Below are positions 21,562 through 31,330 of a stretch of DNA of 64,000 nucleotides, piece by piece. This DNA comes from Charina bottae. Lineage: Eukaryota > Chordata > Lepidosauria > Squamata > Charinaidae. Position numbers and translations under genes: made by a program. The stretch spans positions 51,562,416-51,626,415 of the forward strand of contig JALMGJ010000003.1 in NCBI GenBank assembly GCA_023362775.1, written 5' to 3'. The notes under the pieces were generated by a model. It ran no database searches and was not told the DNA's origin. It saw nothing but the letters and a program-made list of their open reading frames with translations. Numbering within the stretch: the stretch's first letter is position 1; every line of letters starts with the position of its first letter.

Positions 21562-22928
21562 ACTATTCTCAGTGACACATATAGTTCCCAACTGTTTAGA
21601 TGCAAAAACAAGTAGAAAGAAATAAAGGATAAGATGCCAAATTCTTAATATATTTCTGATAATAGTCTATGGCACAGAAAAATTATTCTATTAATCATTT
21701 TAATCAATTAACAATTATGTCATAAATTGTCATTTAATTAATCATTCAACAGCACTGCGTTCCAAATAGTTCACCTCTGATTGTCCCATCTCAAAGAAAG
21801 ATGTGGTGAACTTCTTGTTCAGTGATTTAAAACCCACACACAGTCTAAGCATATCTGTGAAAATGTGCATAATTTAAACAGTGTGCAAAATCCAAATTTA
21901 GTTTCTGCGGGAACTCCAAAGTTTAAGAGCATAAAGCCTAAGCCAAAAAATTATATACAATCCGCAATGTGATAATTTGTATATTCACAGAATCTAGGAG
22001 ATATAAATAAATGTGTTCCTTTACAACTGGGGTGTCAGAGCTTTGGACTGCTAATATGGCCATTTTAAAATTAATTACTGTTAAGTCACTCAGAGGATCT
22101 AGGCTTAAGTTTAAATGTCTCATTGTTGGCTAAGAAAAAGACTTCAAGTGTCCTTTTTATTTTCATATGACATTTAGCTATCAATGACATGATTGTTTCC
22201 ACTGCTGGTTCTTCTTCTGTCATGGGCAATTTGCAGTGCCAAGTGTTGGATGAGCAAAGAGGCTGCCCACTGAATCTGGGCAAAGCTGCATTGGGCATTG
22301 GGTTCAGGTGGATTTTGCAAAGAACATTAGATTGTTTTGCTCCTTTAGCCCAGATTAAGTAACCCCAATGAATGTGAACTGAATGGATGGTACCACTTAA
22401 GTTATCCTTAAGGTTTTTTTTTTCCCCCTCTGGCCCTTTTCAGATATTTGACATACAAACTGTCCCGCTGGATGTATGTATAAGAATATTATTGCATATA
22501 GTTGATTGGGGACATGAACTAGATTTCTTTCGAGATCCCTCCATACTCTGTTAAACATACACTTTCAGGATCAGACCAAGATCCATCTAGCCCAGCATCC
22601 ATTACTTCAAAGCAGCCAATCTCCCCTGCTGGCTAGTTCTTTTGTTTGGCAGAAGGAGGCGGCTGGCTTAGGCAGCAGCTCCCATCCTGAAGAAGATGGG
22701 ATGGTGGGTTTAGGATACGAAGAACAGGGCTATGTGCATTATGTCTCCTGGCCTCTGGTCCCATGTGCAGTGGTTCTTTTGCCAGGGAGAAAATAAGATT
22801 AGCTTATGGAAGAAGAAATGGGAAGGGAACCCATCTTCTCTTCCATCTTTGCTGGAAAGTGCCTAGGGTTCACTCTGTTGTATCTCATTCCCCTCCACTC
22901 AATCTCATTGCTATATCCCCACATCAGG
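21562..22928. other. Unassigned stretch
   Basis: A phrase at about 22,565-22,610 (ATCAGACCAAGATCCATCTA) recalls a common amniote repeat and recurs loosely near 39,865. It is not bounded. Confidence 0.4.
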
Positions 22929-22942
22929 CATATAGAGATATA

Positions 22943-23185
22943 AGGTAAAGGTTCCCCCTGCAGTTGAGCAGTTGTGTCCGACTCTAGGGGCCGGTGCTCA
23001 TCTCCGTTTGTTAGCCGAAGAGCCAGCGTTGTCCGAAGACGCTTCCACGGTCATTTGGCCGGCATGATGCACACAAAACGCTGTTACCTTCCCACCGAAG
23101 TGGTACCTATTTATCTACTTGCATTTGCATGCTTTCGAACTGCTAGGTTGGCAAGAGCTGGGGCTAGTGCGGGAGCTCACTCCGT
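22943..23185 (-). mobile_element. Sauria SINE, 5'-truncated
   Basis: The minus-strand body (AACAAACGGAGATGAGCACC) and the 3' end AGAGTCGGACACAACTG shared with BovB identify a Sauria SINE. A perfect 14-bp TSD, CATATAGAGATATA, flanks it (22,929-22,942 and 23,186-23,199). The tRNA-like head is missing: the copy begins within the GAGTGAGCTCC block, so it has no polymerase III promoter. Confidence 0.93.
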
Positions 23186-23199
23186 CATATAGAGATATA

Positions 23200-24309
23200 C
23201 TGCCTCTTTAATAAGTATTTTATAAGTTTGTAAACTCTGCCCTGGAAAAATAAATAATCACCCTACCCCTAGAAGCATTGTCTGCTAATCTCATCCAGTA
23301 ACAAACTTGATTTTCAAATTTCTCCAGGCAGTTAGTTAGTAACTCTTAAACCTGTCATTAAACTGCTTCCTTATGCTAATATAATCAGCTGATTGAAGTC
23401 ACAGAGTGCGTTTTATGGGGGTAACTTTACTTCCATTTGATTTTGATGTTAGTACATGGTGCAGGTCACAAGCAACTAATGAGGCACAATTTTGAAAGCA
23501 TCAGATAAAGAAATATATCAACCTCCTTCATTCCGGAAAGCTTAGAAACTAGGGGAGGAAGGAATGTGATCTGGAAAATGTTAAAGCAACCTAGGCACTT
23601 GGTTTTAAATAACAGTAAAGGATTTTTTTAAAGGTCATCATAGGCCCTTAACTCTTGTGCTCCTTTCCTTGGAAATAACACCCATAGCACTGGATATGAC
23701 TTATTTTTGATTTCTCAAACATTTCTCAGTGCATGCCACTGAGTTGCTCATCTCATTTGTAAGATTGTAATTATAAGCAAAGGGGCATCAATACTGGCAT
23801 GCTGTCATTAAGATGGGCAGCAGTTCAAACCATTTGTGACCTATGGCTGTCAAGTGTGCCTTATCAGGAGGAACAACAGAATACGGGGCACCCTAATGAT
23901 GAACAGGTTATTTCTTCTGCTGCAAGAAACCTACATGGCTTCTTCTCTGGAAAGTATTGGGGGAGTATCACTATTTTTTTCAGTTTTACCTTCAAGGTAA
24001 AATATAGATTATAAGACACACATATGAAAAAACTCAGAATAGGTAATGAGAAGTTTTATGGTCACAGGAGTGCAGTTGAAACCCAAGAGAAGACTTTCTG
24101 GCTTGATGTCTGAATTAAGGAGTACTAGATAATGTGCATTTGTTTAAGGGAAGATTTGCTTGCATTCAAACTCCAGATGATGCCATTGTGACAGAAGTTC
24201 TGATTGTCATGGAAGTCTAAGATCTTTAACACAACATTTAACTGATTATAAAATGTTTAACATCAATCTTATTTTATTTTATATTTTATATCTTAGAGTT
24301 TTATGTACT
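23200..24309. other. Unassigned stretch
   Basis: No coding or repeat signal recognised. Confidence 0.4.
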
Positions 24310-24966
24310 GTATATTCAAGGGCTACCCTTGAAGAGTATCTGGAAGCTTCAACTGGTCCAAAATGCGGCTGTGCGCGCAGTTATTGGTGCCCCTAGATCG
24401 GCTCATGTGACACCTCTGCTGCGCCAGCTGCACTGGGTGCCGGTGTGCTTCCAGGTACAATCCAAGGTGTTGGTTATGACCTTTAAAGCCCTACATGGCA
24501 TTGGACGAGGCTACTTGAGGGACCGTCTCATCCCCATAACTTCGTCCCACTCGATCATGTAGAGAGGGCATGCTTTGGACTCCGTCGTCAAGGGAGTTTC
24601 GTTTGGCGGGGTCCAGAAGGCGGGCCTTCTCCGTGGTGGCACCTACTCTTTGGAACATTCTGCCCCCGGAGGTGAGGCAGGCCCTATCGCTCCTGTCCTT
24701 CCGGAAGAATTTAAAGACCTGGTTTTGCCGCCTCGCGTGGGATGGGAATGGGAACAGTTCCTCTTGGGGATGGCTGGTGCCATAGAGCCCTTTTAAAAGA
24801 ACATCTATCGCCTAGTGGATTTTATATTTAATTTATTAGTACTGTAATGGTTAGAATGGTATTTTAAATTGTAGTTATATTTAAAAATTTTAATTGTTGC
24901 ATTGTGAACCGCCCAGAGTCCCCTCTGGGGGAGATGGTGCGGTAATAAAAGTTGAACTATAAATAA
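24310..24966 (+). pseudogene. L2/CR1-group LINE, RT C-terminus and 3' UTR
   Basis: The translation carries LQLVQNAAVRAV, LRQLHWVPV and FKALHGIGRGYL, the conserved C-terminal block of L2/CR1-group reverse transcriptases. Then comes SFRKNLKTWFCRLAW in another frame and a 3' UTR ending near GAACCGCCCAGAGTCCCCTC and AATAAATAAA. Stops and frameshifts disable it. Relatives occur at 25,200 and 48,625. Confidence 0.85.
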
Positions 24967-24984
24967 ATAAAATATAAATAAATA

Positions 24985-25108
24985 TTTATATTTTTATAAT
25001 GAATCTGTTTTAATGATATTTTAATTTTTTATTGTCTTAATTCGCTTGTAAACTGCCCAGAGTCATTTGTCGAGATGGGCGGTGAAGAAATGTGATAAAT
25101 AAGTAAAT
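24985..25108 (+). mobile_element. LINE 3' UTR tail fragment
   Basis: Ends with AAACTGCCCAGAGTCATTTG and GATAAATAAGTAAATC, the 3'-terminal layout of the same LINE group; coding part absent. Confidence 0.65.
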
Positions 25109-25199
25109 CAATCTTAGTTTGGAGATTACTATTTACAATGCATATAACGAACTCAAGCAATTTTGAAACTTTTCACATTGTCACTGCCAGCTCCACTCA

Positions 25200-25450
25200 T
25201 ATACCTTTTTGTATTGCAGAGGTGTTCATAGGGAGAGCCAATCATGTCAATTTGAGAGACCGCCTCTCCCCAATAATGTCTACCTGTACCATTAGGTCTG
25301 GCAGGAGAGGCATGCTTCAGGTCCCATCTATTGGGGAGTGCTGTCTGGTGGGGCACAGGAAGAAAGCCTTTTCTGTTGTGGCGCCCAACCTTTGAAACAT
25401 CATTCCTCCAGAGATTAGATTGGCCCCAATCCTGTCAGCCTTTCACAAGT
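25200..25450 (+). pseudogene. L2/CR1-group LINE fragment, interrupted by hAT composite
   Basis: RDRLSPIMSTCTIRSGRRGM and a KKAFSVVAPNL frame match the C-terminal LINE block seen at 24,500-24,720. The element breaks at CCTTAAAG (25,451-25,458), where the hAT composite inserted, and resumes after 28,972 with a typical LINE 3' UTR. Confidence 0.75.
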
Positions 25451-25844
25451 CCTTAAAGCAGAGCTTTCCAAACTGTGTGTCGCGACACATTTCTGTGTCG
25501 CGGCGACGGGCCAGGTGTGTCGCAGGGGAACCCGGAAGAGGAGGCCATGCACCACGTGGAGCCCCGCCCATCCCTTGCCGCGCCGACAGGTCCCTGCTCA
25601 ACCCAGCTCTTCAGCTCTCCCCGCAGAAGCCAGGTAAGTTACCAGCCCAGTAGGGCTGCAACTGGGGAGGAGGGTGCAGGGACGTCACTAGGCCGCTGGG
25701 GTGGGGGGTGCAGGGATGTCGTTAGACCGCTGCGCTGGGGGGTGGGGGTGCAGGGACGTCGCTAGGCTGCCGTGCTGATTGTGGGGCCTTCAGTGCTGGG
25801 GTGTGTGGGGGGTGCAGGGATGTCGTTAGACCGCTGTGCTGGGG

Positions 25845-27155
25845 GGCTGGGGGGTGCAATGAGGTGACGAGGTGGGGGTGGGGGTGCAGGGAGGTGACGA
25901 GGCAGGGGCAGGGGGTGCAAGGAGGTGACCAGGGGGGGCTTGGGGGTGCAGGGAGGCGATGAGGTGGGGGCTTGGGGGTGCAGGGAGGCGATGAGGTAGC
26001 TGTGCCGGGGCCTGGGGGGTGCACGGAGGCGATGAGGCGGGGGCTTGGGGGTGCAGGGAGGTGACGAGGTAGTCGCACCGGGGGCTGGGGGCTGCAGGGA
26101 GGCGACGAGGTAGCCGCGCCGGGGGCTGGGGGTGCACGGAGGCGATGAGGCGGGGGGGTGGGGGTGCAGGGAGGCGATGAGGTCGCTGCACCGGGGGCTG
26201 GGGGTGCAGGGAGGCGACGAGGCAGGGGGGTGGGGGTGCAGGGAGGCGATGACGTCACTGCACCGGGGGCTGGGGGTGCAGGGAGGCGACGAGGCGGGGG
26301 GTGGGGGGCACAGGGAGGTGATGAGGTAGCTGCATCAGGGGCTGGGGGGTGCAGGGAGGTGACGAGTTGGGGGTGCGGGGTGCAGGGAGGCAACGAGGTT
26401 GCCGCGCTGGGGGCTGGAGGGTGCAGGGAAGCGATGAGGCGGGGGGTGGGGGGTGAGGGGTGCAGGGAGGTGACAAGGTAGCCGTGCCGGGGGCTGGGGG
26501 GTGCAGGGAGGTGACCAGGTGGGGGGTGCAGGGAGGCAATGAGGTTGCCATGCCGGGGGCTGGGGGTGAAGGGAGGCGACGAGGCAGGGGCTGGAGGGTG
26601 CAGGGAGGCGACCTGGTAGCCGCGCCAGGGGCTGGGGGGTGCATGGAGGTGATGAGGTCGCCGTGCCGGGGGTGGGGGGTGCAGGGAGGTGATGAGGCGG
26701 GGGCTGGGGGGTGCAGGGAGGAGACAAGGTAGCCGTGCTGGGGGCTGGGGGGTGCAGGGAGGCGATGGGGGAGGTGGGGGTGCAGGGAGGCAACGAGGTA
26801 GCCGTGCCGGGGGCTGGGGGGTACAGGGAGGCAACAAGGTGGGGGCTGGGGGGGCAGGGAGGCGACGAGGTAGCCGTGCCGGGGGCTGGGGGGTGCAGGG
26901 AGGCGACGAGGCGGGGGCTGGGGGGTGCAGGGAGGCGACGAGGCGGGGGCTGGGGGGTGCAGGGAGGCGACGAGGCGGGGGCTGGGGGGTGCAGGGAGGT
27001 GACAAGGCGGGGGCTGGGGGGTGCAGGGAGGTGACGAGGCGGGGGCTGGGGGGTGCAGGAAGGCAACAAGGCGGGGGCTGGGGGGTGCAGGGAGGCGACC
27101 AGGCGGGGGCTGGGGGTGCAGGGAGGCGACCAGGTGGGGGCTGGGGGGTGCAGGG
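25845..27155. repeat. G-rich minisatellite, about 31-bp unit
   Basis: Roughly forty variants of GGTGCAGGGAGGCGACGAGG plus a GCGGGGGCTGGGG-type spacer. The longest homogeneous run is about 26,880-27,155. G-runs on the plus strand give strong quadruplex potential. The long proline-rich minus-strand frames over this region are repeat artefacts. The opposite palindrome arm has only a handful of units (27,336-27,500). Confidence 0.92.
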
Positions 27156-27157
27156 TC

Positions 27158-27331
27158 GTAGCACATGTGATGTTGGGCAAATGTTAGTGGCCACAACAGC
27201 CCAAGGAAGTATGTGCAAAACATTTTGAATGCAAAACCTTGTGTTTCAACCTTGCCCTGGTCTCACCAGGCAGTGTTTCATCCTTCCTTGGGCTGTTGTG
27301 GCCACTAACATTTGCCCATCACATGTGCTAT
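27158..27331. repeat. Inner inverted repeat (palindrome tip)
   Basis: TAGCACATGTGATG...GGCCACAACAGCCCAAGG (27,158-27,209) is the inverse of 27,282-27,331 except for a small indel. The spacer is about 70 bp. It forms the tip of the giant palindrome. Confidence 0.88.
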
Positions 27332-28073
27332 GCCCCTGCACCCCCCAGCCCCCGCCTGGTCGCCTCCCTACACCCTAGAGCCCCCGCCTGGTTGCCTCCC
27401 TGCACCCCCAGCCCCCGGCGCGGCTACCTCGTCGCCTCCCTGCACCCCCGAGCCCCCGCCTCATCGCCTCCTTGCACCCCCCAGCCCCCCAGCGCAGCGG
27501 CCTAATGACGTCCCTGCACCCCCACACCCCTGAGCGCTGCATGCCCCACAATCAGTGCGGCGGCCTAGCGATGTCCCTGCACCCCCCACCCCCCCAGCGC
27601 AACTGTCAAATGACATCCCTGCACCCCCCACCCCAGCGGCCTAGTGACGTCCCTGCACCCTCCCCCCCAGTTGCAGCCCTACTGGGCTGGTAACTTACCT
27701 GGCTTCTGCGGGGAGAGCTGAAGAGCTGGGTTGAGCAGGGACCTGTCGGCGCGGCAAGGGATGGGCGGGGCTCCACGTGGTGCATGGCCTCCTCTTCCGG
27801 GTTCCCCTGCGACACACCTGGGCCCTCGCCGCGACACAGAAATGTGTCGCGACACACAGTTTGGAAAGCTCTGTTTTAAGTGGTTATTTATGTTGTTCAA
27901 TTTTTTTTAATTATTGCACATATTTATATATTGTTACTCACAAATGACAACAATCTTGGAAATGTATGTTTTTTACAAATCATATTTATAAAGGAAATGT
28001 TTTCCTGAGATATGTTGTGTCCCCACTCATTTCGCTATTACAACTTATGTATGTGTCTGCATCTCTCATAAGG

Positions 28074-28476
28074 CAGGGGCACCCAACCGTTTGGCACGAG
28101 GGACTGGTTCTGTGGAAGACAAGGGCGGCTGGGCACGTCATGGGAACAGACGAGCGGATCCCCGGGCCTAACCGTGCTTGGCATGCCATGCACAGGGCTT
28201 TCCGCCACCTGGTGGAGGGGCGTTGTGTGAGTGCCTCTCTTGTGTGTCAAGACCTCGTGGGGAGCGGCTCTTCTGTGACCTGGTAGAAGGGTGTTGTGTC
28301 AGTAAGGCTCTTGCATGTCAGGACCCCGTGGGATGCAGGGAGGGGTGAGGAAAGCGCTCTTCCCTTTGGTGGCCTTACAGACGGGTTACCTATGCGCCAA
28401 GGAGAGCGCCCTTCCCCTTCCAAAGTGCCAGCCCAGAGCCTTACCAAGCAATGGATGCAGTTTTCCCATCATCTGG
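28074..28476. mobile_element. Charlie-like hAT fragment, one end visible
   Basis: Starts CAGGGGCACCCAACC, followed by GTTTGGCACGAGGGACTGGT, a recognisable hAT (Charlie-type) MITE terminus. No matching inverted end or TSD was found before the next MITE at 28,477, so the right boundary is arbitrary. Confidence 0.5.
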
Positions 28477-28611
28477 CAGTGTTTCTCAACCTAGGTGACT
28501 TCAAGAGTTGTGGACTTCAAATCCCAGAATTCCCCAGCCAGCCTTGCTGGGTAGGGAATTCTGGGAGTTGAAGTCCTCATATCTGAAAGTGGCCAAGACT
28601 GAAAAACACTG
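28477..28611. mobile_element. hAT MITE, family B (CAGTGTTTCTCAACC ends)
   Basis: CAGTGTTTCTCAACC at the left and an AAAAACACTG end at the right. The interior GAATTCTGGGAGTTGAAGTC appears in both orientations. No clean TSD, unlike the copy at 36,708. Confidence 0.75.
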
Positions 28612-28716
28612 CTCATGGTCTTGGGTCCATGACCTCCCCATCAAGCACACCTGGAGGGCATTTTTGTATTTTATCTACAATTACATACAATACAATACAT
28701 ACAGTGCAAGACTGGT

Positions 28717-28885
28717 GGGCCGGGGGGCGGGGTTTGGAGCCGGCAGCCAATCACATGGGCCGGGGGCGGGGTTTGGAGCCAGCAGCCAATCACGTGGGCC
28801 GGGGCGGGGTTTGGACCCGGCAGCCAATCACGTGGGCTGGGGGCGGGGTTTGGAGCCGACAGCCAATCACGTGGGCCGGGGGGTG
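28717..28885. repeat. 39-bp minisatellite with GC box, CCAAT box and E-box
   Basis: Four to five units of a GGGGCGGGGTTTGGAGCC block followed by CCAATCACGTGG. Each unit thus has a GC box, a CCAAT box and a CACGTG-type E-box (the first unit has CACATG). The same combination recurs, inverted, at 52,510-52,672 in a different hAT element. Confidence 0.88.
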
Positions 28886-28972
28886 GGGACTCCTCATTAC
28901 TGTGTCACGAAATTATGGATGGCTAAAAGGTGTGTCACCAACATGAAAAGTTTGGAAAGCCCTGCCTTAAAG

Positions 28973-29195
28973 ATATGTCACAGGACCTGGGGATCCAGGT
29001 GTGTGCCTGAACCCATGCATTGGCTGTGTTGATTTGTGTTGGTGGTTTTTACTTTGGCTGCAGATTATATGTACGTTGTTTTTTTAAATTGTTTTAGGTT
29101 TTAATGCTATTTTAATTAATTTTAGCCATCTAGAGTCATGAATTTGAGATGGGTGGCCATATAAATTGAATGAATGAATGAATCAATCAATAAAA
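28973..29195 (+). mobile_element. LINE 3' UTR, continuation after the hAT composite
   Basis: After the right TSD the LINE begun at 25,200 continues to a 3' UTR ending GAGATGGGTGGCCATATAAA and a (GAAT)n tail (29,168-29,195). Confidence 0.7.
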
Positions 29196-30389
29196 TGACC
29201 AGGCAATTAAATCCCAATCCTTTTTTAATGTGTGTACTTTTAAAGGTGTGGAGCTTTGATCACCTGGCTGTCTAATTTTCCCTGAAAATAATTTGGGATC
29301 TCAGCCAATAATACAGCATTATGTGCATTCAAAAGTACACATACATTCATGTATCCAGCTCACACACTTCTAACATCACCACAAACATTCCTCATATATT
29401 TATCCACAAGTACATGAAACAGCCATGGGAACACCTCACATCCTTATCTTACTACAAGCTCAGTATTGAACTATTCACTAAGCATTCTATTTTACTTCCA
29501 TCATATATACCGTTGTTATTGCATTCAGCAATTAACCTTCCACCCCTTAGCATGCAAAGCACTCCAAAATTCAAGGCAATGTTTTTAATTATAGGATTTC
29601 TCTAAAACAATAAAGGTTCTTTAAACTTTCTTATACATTCATACACTTCTCATTGGTCTGCTGAAGAGCAAAAATCTGTTCTGCAAAAAAACCTCACTGC
29701 AGTTCATAGATTTTGCTCATTTCTACCTTTCATATGTTTCCAAGTAGCATTCTGCCAAACATCTTCCCAGGAACACTTATCAAAACTAATCCCACCATAG
29801 TTTTTGTATTCATTCATGCTGCCTTCCACTCTGCATAGGCTCTGTCATCAGGCTCTGATGAAATCTTCACACCCAGCTTAAACAAGTAGCAGAATCACCC
29901 CATAAGCAAAGCACTTCCATTTTTTACCATTTCTTCAATTATACCATTTACACTTGCAGCTTTTCCATTTTTCAACTTTCTCATAGCACTTAGGACTTTT
30001 CATCATTTTTTTCTTGGACACTCACATCTATAGCATACAATTCAATTCTACTCTTCAACATATCCCTATCATCCCTCTAACTCTCTACTAGATCTCCCAG
30101 ATTACAATAGCTTTTAGTAAACAGACTTCCTTAATTGAACTGACTGATAACCAATTCTATGAGAAAATCAGGAAAAATCTGGTCCTGCTAATTCCATCAG
30201 CATCTCATCAGTTTGATAATATCAGCCATGTTGTACTTAGGGACAGACTTTCTAGGATTAAAGTTAGAGACATGATATGATAACTGGTCTTAACTGGAGG
30301 AGTGGGTTGATTCCAGGAGATAGTGCTGGGGGGGGGGGGGTAATTCCTATTAGAAGAAAATAAATTTCAGAAAAATAAAAACCCTTGAA
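29196..30389 (-). other. Mostly unassigned; possible very old LINE remnant
   Basis: Between about 29,600 and 30,180 the minus strand contains scraps resembling an RT block (for example DQIFALQQ-like pieces), too decayed to assign. A G-run lies at about 30,329-30,340. Nothing else was recognised. Confidence 0.3.
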
Positions 30390-30945
30390 AATAAGGCTGG
30401 TTCGCCAGAACTTTTTCTTTTAGGTTTGATGGAAAAGCAATTAGAGAAACAACATGGAGTTCTGCTACTGTATATGATCACGGCAGCAAGATTGTTATAT
30501 GCTCAACGATGGAAAGATCCGCAAATACCTACAGTTGAAGACTGGATTGTTAAATAAATGGACTTGGCACAGATGGCTAAATTAACAGTTTTAATAAGAG
30601 AGCATTCTATTTCTACTTTTATATCAAATTGGCAACCACTTTTGGAATATTTGATTGTAACTGAAAAAAGGGATGTCTTGATTTTGGGTTTTAAAGATTG
30701 AACGATTTGTTGTAATAGAAATAATGTTTTGTTAGGTTAATTATTTGCAAGAGATTAGATTTGTATATAACCTTATAGCTGTATCGGAGATAGTCGGAAG
30801 TCGCCTTATTTATATTCTCTTTCTATCCACATCTTTATAGTTTGTTCTTTTTACTTTAGTTCTGTTTTCTATCTAATCTATAGTTCTTTCTTTTTTGTAT
30901 TTTAAATATATATCTTGAAAATAAAAAAATTAAAGAAAGTAAGGC
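30390..30945 (+). pseudogene. L1 LINE, ORF2 C-terminus and 3' UTR
   Basis: The translation gives LLYAQRWKDPQIPTVEDWIV and, after a stop, LTVLIREHSISTFISNWQPL, the conserved C-terminal stretch of vertebrate L1 ORF2. A 3' UTR and A-rich end (AAAATAAAAAAATTAAAG) follow. It is 5'-truncated and contains stops. Its UTR layout resembles the two L1-tailed retroposons at 18,428 and 42,290. Confidence 0.85.
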
Positions 30946-30987
30946 TGGTTCTAGGTTTGAAGTCATGGCCAACTGATCCCCCTAGCC

Positions 30988-31258
30988 CAGGGCTTTCCAA
31001 AGTTTTCCCGTGGCGACACACCAACCGCCGTTGGTGTGTTGCCGCGGGAAAACCCGGAAGTGCCGCCATTGAGGCAGCGCGCAAAAACCTGGAAGCGCTG
31101 CTGCCGCTTTCGGATTTTTGCGCGCCGCTGTTGGTGTGTCGCCGCGGGAAAACCCAGAAGCGCTGATGATGATCAGCGCTTCCGGGTTGTGTGGCGACAC
31201 ACCAGACTGTGTGTGGCGACACACTTTTGTGTCGCGACACACAGTTTGGAAAGCTCTG
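30988..31258. mobile_element. hAT MITE, family A
   Basis: Ends CAGGGCTTTCCAAAG and GTTTGGAAAGCTCTG with a perfect 8-bp TSD, CCCTAGCC (30,980-30,987 and 31,259-31,266). The GC-rich interior has several copies of a TTGGTGTG-TCGCCGCGGGAAAAC phrase in both orientations. The palindromic TGTGTCGCGACACA lies next to the right end. No coding capacity. Confidence 0.95.
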
Positions 31259-31330
31259 CCCTAGCCATTTGTGGGCATTTGCGGCAACAGTGGTAGGCAG
31301 AAGCAACACTCCAAGCAATATTGGTGTCTT

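Larger units (their letters stand above)
25459..28964. mobile_element. 3.5-kb non-autonomous hAT composite (family A) with giant palindrome
   Basis: The left end is CAGAGCTTTCCAAAC (25,459), the right end GTTTGGAAAGCCCTG-like (28,950-28,964). A perfect 8-bp TSD, CCTTAAAG, lies at 25,451-25,458 and 28,965-28,972. Inside: (i) a palindrome from 25,459 to 27,873 whose outer arms (about 220-250 bp each) are almost identical; (ii) a G-rich minisatellite in the left arm; (iii) an inner stem-loop at 27,158-27,331; (iv) a spacer holding fragments of two other hAT families; (v) a 39-bp CCAAT/GC-box minisatellite near the right end. No transposase is encoded. An alternative reading is a separate foldback (25,459-27,873) fused to an older right end, but only the outer boundaries have a matching TSD. 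Confidence 0.82.

Noticed and set aside
22565..22640. Phrase ATCAGACCAAGATCCATCTA, loosely repeated near 39,865
   Set aside because: Resembles a widespread amniote repeat, but no ends, TSD or confident family; left unassigned.
25845..27155. Regular short repeats resembling a CRISPR array
   Set aside because: No unique spacers, variable unit length and vertebrate context; it is a minisatellite.
25722..27223. Long proline-rich ORFs (up to 498 codons) on the minus strand and glycine-rich ORFs on the plus strand
   Set aside because: They follow the period of the G-rich minisatellite, occur in several frames at once and have no domain. They are repeat artefacts, not genes.
27859..27881. Treating 25,459-27,873 as the whole hAT insertion
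   Set aside because: The flank after 27,873 (TTTTAAGT) does not match CCTTAAAG, whereas the flank after 28,964 matches it perfectly. Kept only as an alternative.
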